DNA of 14,856 bases from a bacterium. Lineage in GTDB: Bacteria; Babelota; Babeliae; Babelales; Vermiphilaceae. Every line of letters starts with the position of its first letter. Position 1 is the first letter of the stretch. A program made the position numbers and the translations under genes. This document shows, one piece after another, positions 1 to 6,968 of this stretch. Below the pieces are notes generated by a model. That model saw nothing but the letters and a program-made list of their open reading frames with translations, was not told the origin of the DNA and made no database searches. Where the stretch lies: positions 1 to 14,856 of the forward strand of contig JAKAUA010000025.1 in assembly GCA_021827875.1 (NCBI GenBank). Direction: 5' to 3'.

Positions 1-1
1 T

Positions 2-274
2 ACAGCAAAAAGTAATCCAGCCGATGACAATCGTAAAAAGATTAATCAAAAAGACTTTGAAGATGCACTTCAAGCGATGAAGGATTCTATCGCACTCGAA
101 AAAGAATCAACTAAAGAGTGGTGTAAGCGGTGGGGCTGGTGGGCAGCTGAAAAAGCCGGCAATCTTGCATGGGGTGTCGGAAGCCTGGCTATTTACGCAG
201 TACTTCAGAGCAAACTCGGTGGATCTGGCGGAGGTGGCACAGGCAATAGCAATTCCTCATCAGGCAATAACTAA
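2..274 (+). CDS. C-terminal part of a Gly/Ser/Asn-tailed membrane protein (5' end outside window)
   Basis: An open frame runs from the window edge through position 77, where an in-frame ATG falls inside an uninterrupted reading frame, to a TAA at 272-274. About 90 residues are visible. They comprise a charged, Lys/Asp/Glu-rich helical stretch, a Trp-rich patch (KRWGWWAAEKAG), a moderately hydrophobic segment (LAWGVGSLAIYAVLQ) that may be membrane-inserted, and a flexible tail rich in Gly, Ser and Asn. I do not recognise a family. The next gene starts 10 bases downstream, so it probably belongs to the same transcript. The true start is most likely upstream of the window; a start at 77 is possible but has no clear ribosome binding site. 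Confidence 0.6.
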   Translation, partial: TAKSNPADDNRKKINQKDFEDALQAMKDSIALEKESTKEWCKRWGWWAAEKAGNLAWGVGSLAIYAVLQSKLGGSGGGGTGNSNSSSGNN

Positions 275-284
275 GAGGCGGCTC

Positions 285-827
285 ATGAATATTAAATCAT
301 TATCTTTGTTGGTTGTTTTCTTATTATGTTCATTCGACCAGTCAACCGCATTTGTAGAAGAAGCTCATACGTGGATTCACAAAATACTTCTAGAGCCTTC
401 TGATGTCATTCGTCACAATCCTGAAATAAATGCGCAACTTGACGTTTACATTAATTTGCTTGAAGAACAAATACATAACATTGAGCAAAAAATTACACAA
501 AGCGCAATCGTCATAGAGGAATTAGAAAAAGCAGAAAAAACAAACAAAACCTTGGCAATAGCATCATCTGCATTAGCTCTAACCATGTTTCTTGATAAAG
601 AAAAAATATATACCATCCAACACTCTCTTTTTAATAAATTAGGCTGCAATGTTCTATTTGTTCTCTGCTCATGTTTGGGAATAATTGCCACTGTTAAGCG
701 AATTGACTTACTTAGAGAGCAACGAACATATCCAGAAAAATTACAAACGGCACTGCGCGACAATGTACTATTGTTGGCATCATTACGACTAATAAAAACA
801 AAAATTATACCTACTCCAGAGGATTGA
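285..827 (+). CDS. Secreted/inner-membrane orphan with coiled-coil and membrane segments
   Basis: This is a 180-residue protein of unknown function. The start at 285 is chosen because a GAGGCGG ribosome binding site sits just upstream and a classical signal peptide follows (MNIKSLSLLVVFLLCSF, likely cut near STA/F at residue 22). Residues 45-88 look like an amphipathic, coiled-coil-prone helix rich in Glu, Gln, Ile and Leu. A weak hydrophobic stretch lies at 88-104 and a clear membrane segment (CNVLFVLCSCLGIIATV) at 121-137, followed by a basic helix. The stop overlaps the next start (TGATGATG), which implies translational coupling. The layout of signal peptide, helix, membrane hairpin and helix is shared with the next gene. 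No enzyme motif is visible; an envelope or host-interface role is only an inference. Confidence 0.75.
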   Translation: MNIKSLSLLVVFLLCSFDQSTAFVEEAHTWIHKILLEPSDVIRHNPEINAQLDVYINLLEEQIHNIEQKITQSAIVIEELEKAEKTNKTLAIASSALALTMFLDKEKIYTIQHSLFNKLGCNVLFVLCSCLGIIATVKRIDLLREQRTYPEKLQTALRDNVLLLASLRLIKTKIIPTPED

Positions 828-829
828 TG

Positions 830-1339
830 ATGAATATAAAGGCAGTCATGCTAGCGGGACTATTATCAGTCACAACAGGAACGCAAAGCGCGCTATTTTC
901 ACTGCAGCCCCAAGAAAAAAAAGAGGACCAAATTTTATCAAAACTCGAATCACTGATAAAATCTACTCCCGACACAGCTCTTAATCATGGTCAACTATCA
1001 CAGCATCTCCAAACATGCCTATCTTGTCTAAACAATCGCATTACACGGCTAAAAACCAAATTGCGTCTTGTGCGCTCCGGCAATAATGAAAAAATGGATA
1101 TTGGTGCCACCGAAATATGCATTGGCACAATAATGCATTTTGTCGCTATCATGATCAACAACGACAATCATATCCAATGTTACGCTGATAAGGTCCTTAA
1201 TTTTGTAGTGCATGCCCCAGCAATTGCCCTATATATTGACGGCCTACGCAATGTAATCAACGGTTATTGCTATGCCAATCATTTACAAAAACAACTCGAT
1301 CATGATGAAGCATTACTCGATCAATTAGAACAATTGTAA
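830..1339 (+). CDS. Secreted/inner-membrane orphan, coupled to the preceding gene
   Basis: This is a 169-residue protein of unknown function. Three consecutive start codons (TTG 824, ATG 827, ATG 830) overlap the upstream stop. ATG 830 is preferred because it lies six bases after an AGAGGA ribosome binding site and gives a signal peptide beginning MNIKAV, as in the preceding gene, with likely cleavage after QSA (residue 21). Residues 32-82 form a helical, Gln/Lys/Leu-rich segment containing CLSCL. Two hydrophobic segments follow at about 92-109 and 121-137, and the C-terminus (HLQKQLDHDEALLDQLEQL) is coiled-coil-like. The preceding gene has the same architecture, so the two may be diverged duplicates, although sequence identity is not obvious by eye. 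Confidence 0.72.
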   Translation: MNIKAVMLAGLLSVTTGTQSALFSLQPQEKKEDQILSKLESLIKSTPDTALNHGQLSQHLQTCLSCLNNRITRLKTKLRLVRSGNNEKMDIGATEICIGTIMHFVAIMINNDNHIQCYADKVLNFVVHAPAIALYIDGLRNVINGYCYANHLQKQLDHDEALLDQLEQL

Positions 1340-1385
1340 TTTCTTAAATTGAACTATTTTTCACCATAACAATAAGGACCATTCC

Positions 1386-2234
1386 ATGATCAAAAAAACA
1401 CTCATAGTTTTATTAGGCCTAAGCATCAATGCTTTTGCGCATTCTTCTTTTGAAAAGATACATGCCTTACGCAATGAACTGGCATCTCATAATAATCCAC
1501 ACTTAACCCAAGAGACACATCCTACCATATATACCATGGTGCAAGAATTATCTACCAAGGCCAATGTGCCCATGCCACGATACATAAGCTTATTCAATGC
1601 AGAATATACCGTGATTATCGATGGAAATTCCCGCAGAATGGTAAGAGATATGGAAGCATATGTAGATGTCTTAGGAGATTTATATATATGTTATGAAGTT
1701 TTAGCAAATCTATCTTATGAAGAAATCGAGGGCGTCATTGCAATTGCTATCGCAGAAAAAGCTGAAAATAGAGCTGCAAAAGTGACATTAACCGGCGTGG
1801 GCGCTTTTGGTCTCACTTGCGCATCTGTATATGGCCTCAATAACTACTATGATTTGGGATTAGGCTCAAAAGTAATGAGTAGTTATAAAGCATCCCATTG
1901 CAGACAAGATCGAGATGATATCGTAAAAACTGTTGTCGTGGCCCTTACGCTCCCTGCCATAATAACCGCATGTGTATTATCAAGCAACTTACAAAAAGAG
2001 ATCGATTTTAAGGCCGCTGAATTGACTGATATTAAAAGCGTGCGAAATGGACTCAAGGCTTTGCGCAAATTAAAAGATTCATACGTCAAAGAAAGCGCAT
2101 TGAGCAGAATTGCAACCATGCTTAATTTAAAAACTATAGTCAATACCGTTTTATATCCGGTTCGCTCTTACACTTCTGAGGAAAGAATTGATTATTTAGA
2201 CAGAGAGCTTGAACGTCAAGCCCGATTGGCTTAA
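1386..2234 (+). CDS. Degenerate M48 (HtpX-like) peptidase homologue lacking the zinc site
   Basis: This 282-residue protein has a signal peptide (MIKKTLIVLLGLSINAFA, cut near residue 18) and an AAGGA ribosome binding site seven bases before the ATG. The middle follows the M48 pattern: a VQELSTKANVPMPR block (52-65), then EGVIAIAIAEKAENR (115-129), which aligns with the family's EGVIAHELxHxxNRD but with H, E and H replaced by I120, A121 and E124. Two membrane segments follow (about 132-150 and 179-199), as in HtpX. Then comes KEIDFKAAELT (204-214), matching the EYxADxxAAELTG block with only E205 of the ligand pair kept, and TSEERIDYL (263-271), matching the C-terminal PxxEERIxxL block. It is therefore probably a catalytically dead relative, acting as a scaffold or regulator. 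The assignment rests on block order and spacing, not on a search. Confidence 0.72.
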   Translation: MIKKTLIVLLGLSINAFAHSSFEKIHALRNELASHNNPHLTQETHPTIYTMVQELSTKANVPMPRYISLFNAEYTVIIDGNSRRMVRDMEAYVDVLGDLYICYEVLANLSYEEIEGVIAIAIAEKAENRAAKVTLTGVGAFGLTCASVYGLNNYYDLGLGSKVMSSYKASHCRQDRDDIVKTVVVALTLPAIITACVLSSNLQKEIDFKAAELTDIKSVRNGLKALRKLKDSYVKESALSRIATMLNLKTIVNTVLYPVRSYTSEERIDYLDRELERQARLA

Positions 2235-2259
2235 TAATACGGTAAATCATTCAATTTCT

Positions 2260-2287
2260 AAGGCCGGAATTCACCGGCCTTTTTATT
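2260..2287 (+). terminator. Rho-independent terminator after the secreted-protein cluster
   Basis: A perfect 8-bp stem (AAGGCCGG at 2260-2267 with CCGGCCTT at 2274-2281) encloses a six-base loop and is followed by a T-rich run. It sits 25 bases after the stop of the M48-like gene and should end transcription of that cluster. Confidence 0.85.
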
Positions 2288-2315
2288 TGCAGATAGCGAA
2301 AATCTCAGTTTGTGC
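2276..2315 (+). repeat. 40-bp direct repeat, copy 1
   Basis: It starts in the right arm of the terminator (GGCCTTTTT) and runs through ATAGCGAAAATC to CAGTTTGTGC. It matches 2791-2830 at 37 of 40 positions (my count). The copies flank the small gene at 2419. Confidence 0.8.
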
Positions 2316-2323
2316 CAAAACAC

Positions 2324-2339
2324 TTAGGAGGCTTCCTAA
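2324..2339. other. Short perfect inverted repeat TTAGGA-N4-TCCTAA
   Basis: Six-base arms around GGCT lie upstream of the proposed promoter of the gene at 2419. This could be a regulator binding site or chance; nothing else supports a function. Confidence 0.25.
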
Positions 2340-2341
2340 CC

Positions 2342-2370
2342 TAGACCAGAACCATCTTCGGATGTAAAAT
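2342..2370 (+). promoter_or_regulatory. Possible sigma70-type promoter for the small gene at 2419
   Basis: TAGACC (2342-2347), a 17-base spacer and TAAAAT (2365-2370) give 4/6 and 5/6 matches to consensus. The predicted transcript would start about 42 bases before the GTG start codon. Confidence 0.4.
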
Positions 2371-2418
2371 AGGGGAGAATCGAATTACAAAGCATTTTTC
2401 TTATCACAGGATATAAAC

Positions 2419-2766
2419 GTGAAAAAATTTCTCTGCATCGCTCTATTATTAACAACTTCTTCAAAAGCGAGTGAATCGAATACTTTTACCAGAATTGAAG
2501 TCCCATCACCTTGGCTAGAACTTAAAAAGAGCTTTAACAAGCCGTTAAAGGATATGAACCTTGAAGAGCTATGCGAACTAAAGGAAGCATTTGAAGAGCG
2601 CGAGCTTCTTAGCGGTATGTACGATCGATACCATTATCTAAACAATAGCAATGAGTTAATCGCTGTCAGCAACCCTACGGGCTATTCGCGTGAAGAATTT
2701 AGTGATATAGTAGTGCGATACAAGCTCATAGACAAGACTATAAAAGAAAAATCAACAGATAATTAA
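2419..2766 (+). CDS. Small secreted orphan, GTG start
   Basis: This is a 115-residue protein of unknown function. The GTG start is supported by an ACAGG ribosome binding site eight bases upstream and by the typical signal peptide it creates (MKKFLCIALLLTTSSKASES, cut near residue 18). The mature part is about 97 residues, soluble, rich in Lys and Glu, and predicted helical around LEELCELKEAFEERELL (49-65), with no membrane segment. It stands alone between a strong terminator and valS, and lies between two 40-bp direct repeats, so it may have arrived by duplication or insertion. No family was recognised. Confidence 0.65.
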   Translation: MKKFLCIALLLTTSSKASESNTFTRIEVPSPWLELKKSFNKPLKDMNLEELCELKEAFEERELLSGMYDRYHYLNNSNELIAVSNPTGYSREEFSDIVVRYKLIDKTIKEKSTDN

Positions 2767-2790
2767 TATTTTAACTAGGCTGGGAAAATC

Positions 2791-2830
2791 GGCCTTTTTC
2801 TTTGCGGATAGCGAAAATCCCAGTTTGTGC
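2791..2830 (+). repeat. 40-bp direct repeat, copy 2
   Basis: It matches 2276-2315 with three mismatches. Here the left arm of the terminator stem is mostly lost (only AGGC at 2777-2780 could pair), so this copy would terminate poorly. It runs directly into the proposed valS promoter. Confidence 0.8.
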
Positions 2831-2836
2831 TACACT
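2828..2836 (+). promoter_or_regulatory. Possible extended -10 promoter element for valS
   Basis: TGCTACACT fits the extended -10 form TGnTATAAT (4/6 in the hexamer), about 45 bases before the valS ATG. No good -35 lies at the right distance; the nearest candidate, TTGCGG at 2802-2807, is 23 bases away. Confidence 0.35.
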
Positions 2837-2880
2837 ACCTATGAAAAACAGCTTTTAAACCATTCACTTTATAAGATCGC

Positions 2881-5346
2881 ATGGATACAAAATACGATTC
2901 ACAGATTCATGAAAAAGCCACCCAACAGCTCTGGCATGATGAGCAAACGTATACCGCTGCTAACAACCCCGGAAAACTTTATAGCGTTGATACGCCACCC
3001 CCGACTGTCTCCGGCAGCCTCCATATCGGCCACATTTTTTCTTATACCCAGACTGATATTATTGCACGCTACAAAAGAATGAGTGGATTCTCTGTATTTT
3101 ATCCCTTTGGCTTTGATGATAATGGTTTGCCCACAGAACGTTTTGTTGAGAAAAAACGTGAAATTACTGCGCATAGCATGTCGAGATCTGACTTTATAAA
3201 AATCTGTCTAGAAGAAACTGAATCTGTTGAAGAGCAATTTAAAGACTTATGGCAGCGCATGGGGCTCTCTGTTGACTGGAAAGCCAGCTACTCTACCATC
3301 TCACCTGAAGTAAGAAAAATTTCTCAAGAATCATTCTTGCGACTACTCTCTTCCGGTTATGCATATCGCAAAAATGAGCCGGCACTCTATTGTACCACCT
3401 GCCGCACCTCAGTTGCACAAGCAGAATTGGAAGACAAAGAAGAAGCATCATTTTTCAACGACATCGTCTTTAAAGATCAAGACGGCAATGATTTAATCAT
3501 TGGTACCACACGCCCCGAACTGCTCCCTTCTTGTGTGGCATTACTCTACAACCCTGAAGATATGCGTTACCAACATTTGGCCGGCAAAAAAGCAATCGTG
3601 CCTCTCTTTAACTTTGAAGTACCTATCCTCGCCGATGACAAAGTTTCTATAGAAAAAGGTACCGGCTTGGTAATGTGCTGTACCTTTGGTGATAAGACTG
3701 ATATTGAATGGTATAAAATACACAAATTACCTTACAAACAATCAATCGGCTTTGATGGCAAATTTGTCGCCAATACTGCATTCTTAGCAGGCCTCAAAGT
3801 GCCGCAAGCACGCGAAGCCGTATTAAATCAATTGCGCGCCAATAATCTCTTGCTCCGCCAACAAGGCATCAGACATGCGGTGAACATTCATGAGCGCTGC
3901 AAAAAAGAAATTGAATATATGATGCTCTCGCAATGGTTCTTAAATATTCTCGACCACAAAAAGACCTTTATTGAGCTCGCTGACAAAATTAACTGGTACC
4001 CTGCCTATATGAAAACCCGTTATCAAAATTGGGTAGAGAATATTAGCTGGGACTGGTGCTTATCGCGTCAGCGCTTTTTTGGCATACCTTTCCCGGTATG
4101 GCATTGCGAAGATTGCGGCCAGATTTTAACAGCAGACATTAAAGATTTGCCTATTGATCCACAAGAGCAAGCATATAAGGGTGCATGCACCAATTGCTCT
4201 AGAAAAAACATTAGACCCGATACTGATGTAATGGATACTTGGAACACTTCATCATTAACTCCCTACATCTGTGCTAGCATTATTGATAAAGAACATTCTC
4301 CCTTTGAACAAGCAAAAACTAGTGGCTTCTTGCCCATGAGCATGCGCCCGCAGGCACATGATATTATTCGTACCTGGGCATTTTATACCATTGTAAAAAG
4401 CTGGATGCATGATAAGACTATTCCGTGGGAAAACATTGTTATCTCAGGCCACGTACTCAGCTCAGAAAAACAAAAGATATCAAAATCTCAGGGCAACAAC
4501 CCATTAGCACCGGAAACATTACTGAACACCTATTCTGCTGACGTGATTAGATATTGGACCGCATCAGGTAGCTTGGGAACCGATATCTCTTTCTCCGATA
4601 CACAGCTTAAAATTGGCCAACGCTTGGTTACTAAATTGTGGAATGCCTTCCGCTTTGTAGAAAGCCATATTGTTGGCGCCTCACTTGAACAGACTCCGCG
4701 TCACTTGGGTATTTTGAATGAATGGTTACTCGATCAGATTAGCCAACGCTTTGCTTCGTATCAGCATTATTTTGACCAGCATGAATTTGGTTTAGCGCTT
4801 GATCAGATAGAACAGTTCTTCTGGCATGATTTCTGCGATAACTATCTTGAATTAATTAAAGACCAGTTATTCAAGCCGGAAAAATATGCGGACGAAGAAG
4901 TAGCGGCCACTCGCTGGACATTGTACCAAGTTGGGTTACGTATTCTGCAGTTGTATGCTCCTTACTTGCCGCACGTTACCGAGGCATTGTATGGCGAGTT
5001 GTACAAAGCGCAAGAAAAAATAAGCTCTCTGCACCAAACCAAATTCCAAGCAGTACAAACAAAACATAGCTTTGCCGAAAGCAGCTTGATTGCACAGACG
5101 CTTATTATGGTTGCACAGCAAGTACGTAAGTTGAAGACAGAAAAACAGCTATCGCTCAAGACCGAATTGCAAGAGCTGACTATCCATTGCCATAATCCAA
5201 AATTGCTTGAGCCATTGAAAAAACAAGAAGCGATGATCAAAGGGATTACTCATGCACATACTATTGCCTATCAAGCTGATGAAATAGAACAAAGCTTTAT
5301 AGAGCAGCACAATGATGCATGGCACGCACACATTGCAATACGATAA
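2881..5346 (+). CDS. valS: Valyl-tRNA synthetase, compact Rickettsiales/archaeal-like type
   Basis: This class I synthetase charges tRNA-Val with valine in the cytoplasm and edits misactivated threonine. Residues 40-51 (PPPTVSGSLHIGH) carry the HIGH signature at 48-51. The block GFDDNGLPTERFVEK, typical of this ValRS subtype, follows. TTRPELLP near 208-215 belongs to the CP1 editing domain. WDWCLSRQR lies near 393-401, a Cys pair set (C409/C412, C436/C439) looks like a zinc knuckle, and KISKS at 532-536 is the KMSKS loop. The anticodon-binding domain begins near LVTKLWNAFRF (582-592). At 821 residues it is shorter than typical bacterial ValRS (about 880-950) and lacks an obvious long C-terminal coiled-coil arm. 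No strong ribosome binding site precedes the ATG. ybeY follows after two bases. Confidence 0.95.
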   Translation: MDTKYDSQIHEKATQQLWHDEQTYTAANNPGKLYSVDTPPPTVSGSLHIGHIFSYTQTDIIARYKRMSGFSVFYPFGFDDNGLPTERFVEKKREITAHSMSRSDFIKICLEETESVEEQFKDLWQRMGLSVDWKASYSTISPEVRKISQESFLRLLSSGYAYRKNEPALYCTTCRTSVAQAELEDKEEASFFNDIVFKDQDGNDLIIGTTRPELLPSCVALLYNPEDMRYQHLAGKKAIVPLFNFEVPILADDKVSIEKGTGLVMCCTFGDKTDIEWYKIHKLPYKQSIGFDGKFVANTAFLAGLKVPQAREAVLNQLRANNLLLRQQGIRHAVNIHERCKKEIEYMMLSQWFLNILDHKKTFIELADKINWYPAYMKTRYQNWVENISWDWCLSRQRFFGIPFPVWHCEDCGQILTADIKDLPIDPQEQAYKGACTNCSRKNIRPDTDVMDTWNTSSLTPYICASIIDKEHSPFEQAKTSGFLPMSMRPQAHDIIRTWAFYTIVKSWMHDKTIPWENIVISGHVLSSEKQKISKSQGNNPLAPETLLNTYSADVIRYWTASGSLGTDISFSDTQLKIGQRLVTKLWNAFRFVESHIVGASLEQTPRHLGILNEWLLDQISQRFASYQHYFDQHEFGLALDQIEQFFWHDFCDNYLELIKDQLFKPEKYADEEVAATRWTLYQVGLRILQLYAPYLPHVTEALYGELYKAQEKISSLHQTKFQAVQTKHSFAESSLIAQTLIMVAQQVRKLKTEKQLSLKTELQELTIHCHNPKLLEPLKKQEAMIKGITHAHTIAYQADEIEQSFIEQHNDAWHAHIAIR

Positions 5347-5348
5347 CC

Positions 5349-5798
5349 ATGATTTTGATAAAAAATAGCCAAAGAAAAATCAAAGTAGATACAGCACAGC
5401 TTAAGCGCGATGCGCAAACAATGCTTGATGCACTTGATTATTCAGATTTTGATTTGGGCATTTGGATCACCTCAGATGTAATGATTAGAAAATATAATCG
5501 TGAATATCGCGATAAAGATAAAGCAACCGATGTGCTTTCTTTCCCCTATTATCCAAAATTAAAAGCGGGTGAGCGTATTACAGCTGAAACTGAAGAAGAT
5601 AAAAATCTGGGCGATATTATTATTGCCCCGCATTATGTGCAAGAAGATCTGCCGCGCTGGGGACAAACCTTTGAACAGCGGCTTAAAGTATTGCTCGTGC
5701 ACGGCATGTGCCATTTGCTTGGGTATGATCATATAGAGGATGCAGATTATAAAATTATGCATAAAAAAGAAATCGCTTTGTTGCGTAAGTTGAAATAA
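5349..5798 (+). CDS. ybeY: Endoribonuclease YbeY (16S rRNA maturation)
   Basis: YbeY is a zinc-dependent single-strand endoribonuclease involved in 16S rRNA 3'-end processing and 70S ribosome quality control. The 149-residue product has the family size and the hallmark HGxxHLxGYDH motif at 118-128, with zinc ligands H118, H122 and H128. It also has the upstream DVLSFP block (61-66) and NLGDIIIAP (86-94). The start at 5349 is two bases after the valS stop and has no ribosome binding site, so it is probably translated by coupling. A longer in-frame start at 5319 would overlap valS and add ten residues unlike the family start. Confidence 0.95.
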   Translation: MILIKNSQRKIKVDTAQLKRDAQTMLDALDYSDFDLGIWITSDVMIRKYNREYRDKDKATDVLSFPYYPKLKAGERITAETEEDKNLGDIIIAPHYVQEDLPRWGQTFEQRLKVLLVHGMCHLLGYDHIEDADYKIMHKKEIALLRKLK

Positions 5799-5828
5799 GT
5801 ACAAAAATATTTTTATTGTAGGACATCT

Positions 5829-6491
5829 ATGATTAAGAAAATATATACAGGCATCTACTTGTTAGGATTACTTGCCATAGTCAATAATTACTCTTCCGAA
5901 GCGCAAGCCGATAGCTCTGTACCAAATTTTACTAGGCCATCAGAAAATAATAGTACTGATGAAACAATTGATAATTCTAATGGCACTACCAGAGTCAGAA
6001 TAGGGAGTGCCGTTTTTAATGAGGCACGTATAAACAATACTAAGAATGAAAAAGTGTATTACGTCCGCCATAAAGCGTATGAAGACACAGATTCAACTTT
6101 TGCTCAAAAAGTAGCTGGCACCTTAATCAATGGTAGTTGGGAAGGATTAGAAGCATTACCAGGCCGAATTATGGTTCAAATTAGCGATCTCGCATTGCAA
6201 TTCGCACTTAAAAGATTTGTTGACTGGTTCAACAACATGCCTTCTGATACTCCTACTGCTAAAGAGCTCACTATTGTGGGCCTTACCAGAGACATGGGTG
6301 TACTTGAAGCGCAATTAGAACTGAACACCAAAGACCTTAAGCGACTAATGGCTGATAAAAAAAGAGCCGAAGAAAGCCAAGATACGAAAGAACTTGAATC
6401 GATAGAAGAAACTGTTCAAGAGCTTAGAGAAATAAGAAAAGAATTAAACTCACAATTACGAATACTTATGATAAAGAATAAAGCAGCGTAA
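5829..6491 (+). CDS. Secreted coiled-coil orphan
   Basis: This is a 220-residue protein of unknown function, with an AGGA ribosome binding site five bases before the ATG. The signal peptide (MIKKIYTGIYLLGLLAIVNN) is followed by a good cleavage site at AQA/D (residue 27). A Ser/Asn/Thr-rich, probably disordered region covers 28-60. A mixed region (about 75-145) includes EGLEALPGRIMVQISDLALQF, an amphipathic or weakly membrane-seeking stretch. Residues 150-216 form a strongly predicted coiled coil rich in Leu, Glu and Lys. It lies 30 bases after ybeY and may be read through from the valS-ybeY transcript. A repeat remnant begins immediately after its stop. Confidence 0.7.
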   Translation: MIKKIYTGIYLLGLLAIVNNYSSEAQADSSVPNFTRPSENNSTDETIDNSNGTTRVRIGSAVFNEARINNTKNEKVYYVRHKAYEDTDSTFAQKVAGTLINGSWEGLEALPGRIMVQISDLALQFALKRFVDWFNNMPSDTPTAKELTIVGLTRDMGVLEAQLELNTKDLKRLMADKKRAEESQDTKELESIEETVQELREIRKELNSQLRILMIKNKAA

Positions 6492-6550
6492 CTCAGTTTC
6501 AGCCCTCCATCTATAGAATGTTGTTTATATAAATCATTCCGCGATGAATG
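6492..6550. repeat. Decayed copy of the dispersed element found at 14.5 kb
   Basis: The reverse complement of 6521-6540 is identical over 20 bases to 14539-14558 (GGAATGATTTATATAAACAA). The similarity extends about nine bases further at 7 of 9 positions. GGAACATT also occurs on the other side in both copies, with a gap. CTGAAAC near 6500 resembles the terminal repeat of the 14.5-kb element. The remnant abuts the stop of the preceding gene. Confidence 0.6.
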
Positions 6551-6591
6551 TTCCTTTGTTCTTCGTTGTAAGTCATTATGAAAGTTTGTTA

Positions 6592-6644
6592 CCGCCGCTC
6601 GCCCTGAGTGACGGTCCTGGTCGTTGTATCGAAGGGCTAGGCGG
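6592..6644 (+). repeat. Hairpin-forming inverted repeat, left copy (REP-like)
   Basis: About 52 bases (GCTCGCCCTGAGTGACGG to GTTGTATCGAAGGG) recur in reverse complement at 6969-7020 with roughly 85% identity by eye. The copy is itself foldable: CCGCC pairs with GGCGG at the ends, and GCCCT with AGGGC inside. It is far more GC-rich than its surroundings. Confidence 0.85.
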
Positions 6645-6659
6645 ATACTTGAGATATGA

Positions 6660-6956
6660 TCATTTTTTAAAATTTATTTTTTTTGCAAGTTCCGAAAGTA
6701 ATGTAAAGTCTCCGTTAATGAGTGCTTCCTTTTTTTTCAGATCGGATTTTTAATTTGCTGTTCAGCTGAAAAAACTCGAAGCTCTTTCAACAAAAACAAG
6801 TTCTATTGGCAAGCGTTTTGCTGTGTAACATTTGGATATAACTTTATTTTGATGCTGATAAAGACGCGCATCCATATCATCGGTATGACTGACATAAAAT
6901 GATCCATCGCTACATTTTAAAATATACACATAAAAATCTTGCATAAGTTTATTCAC
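6660..6956 (-). pseudogene. GIY-YIG endonuclease family remnant with two frameshifts
   Basis: Reading leftwards from an ATG at 6956 (or, closer to the usual family start, the ATG at 6944), the product begins DFYVYILKCSDGSFYVSHT, the start of small single-domain GIY-YIG nucleases (UPF0213/YhbQ type). YTAKRLPIELVFVE follows. The frame then breaks at a T run near 6768 and ends at 6762. The lost frame continues as AEQQIKN, breaks again near 6745-6728 by one missing base, and resumes as KKKEALINGDFTLLSELAKK, ending at TGA 6662-6660. The YIG-type glycine is also replaced (YVS). The gene is therefore dead. It lies exactly between two inverted 52-bp repeats. Confidence 0.85.
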
Positions 6957-6968
6957 ATTTTTTAAATT

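Noticed and set aside
165..284. N-terminal extension of the gene at 285 in the same frame
   Set aside because: It overlaps the preceding gene, lacks a ribosome binding site, and would bury the signal peptide that starts at 285.
2870..2875. TATAAG just before valS as a -10 box
   Set aside because: It lies five bases before the ATG with no -35 at the right distance, and would start transcription at the start codon.
2825..3082. Open frame overlapping the start of valS
   Set aside because: It is a shadow of valS in another frame; the peptide has no family features and valS motifs begin in the overlapping codons.
6544..6753. Plus-strand open frame across the left hairpin repeat
   Set aside because: It runs through the repeat and antisense to the GIY-YIG remnant, with no ribosome binding site; composition is that of the repeat.
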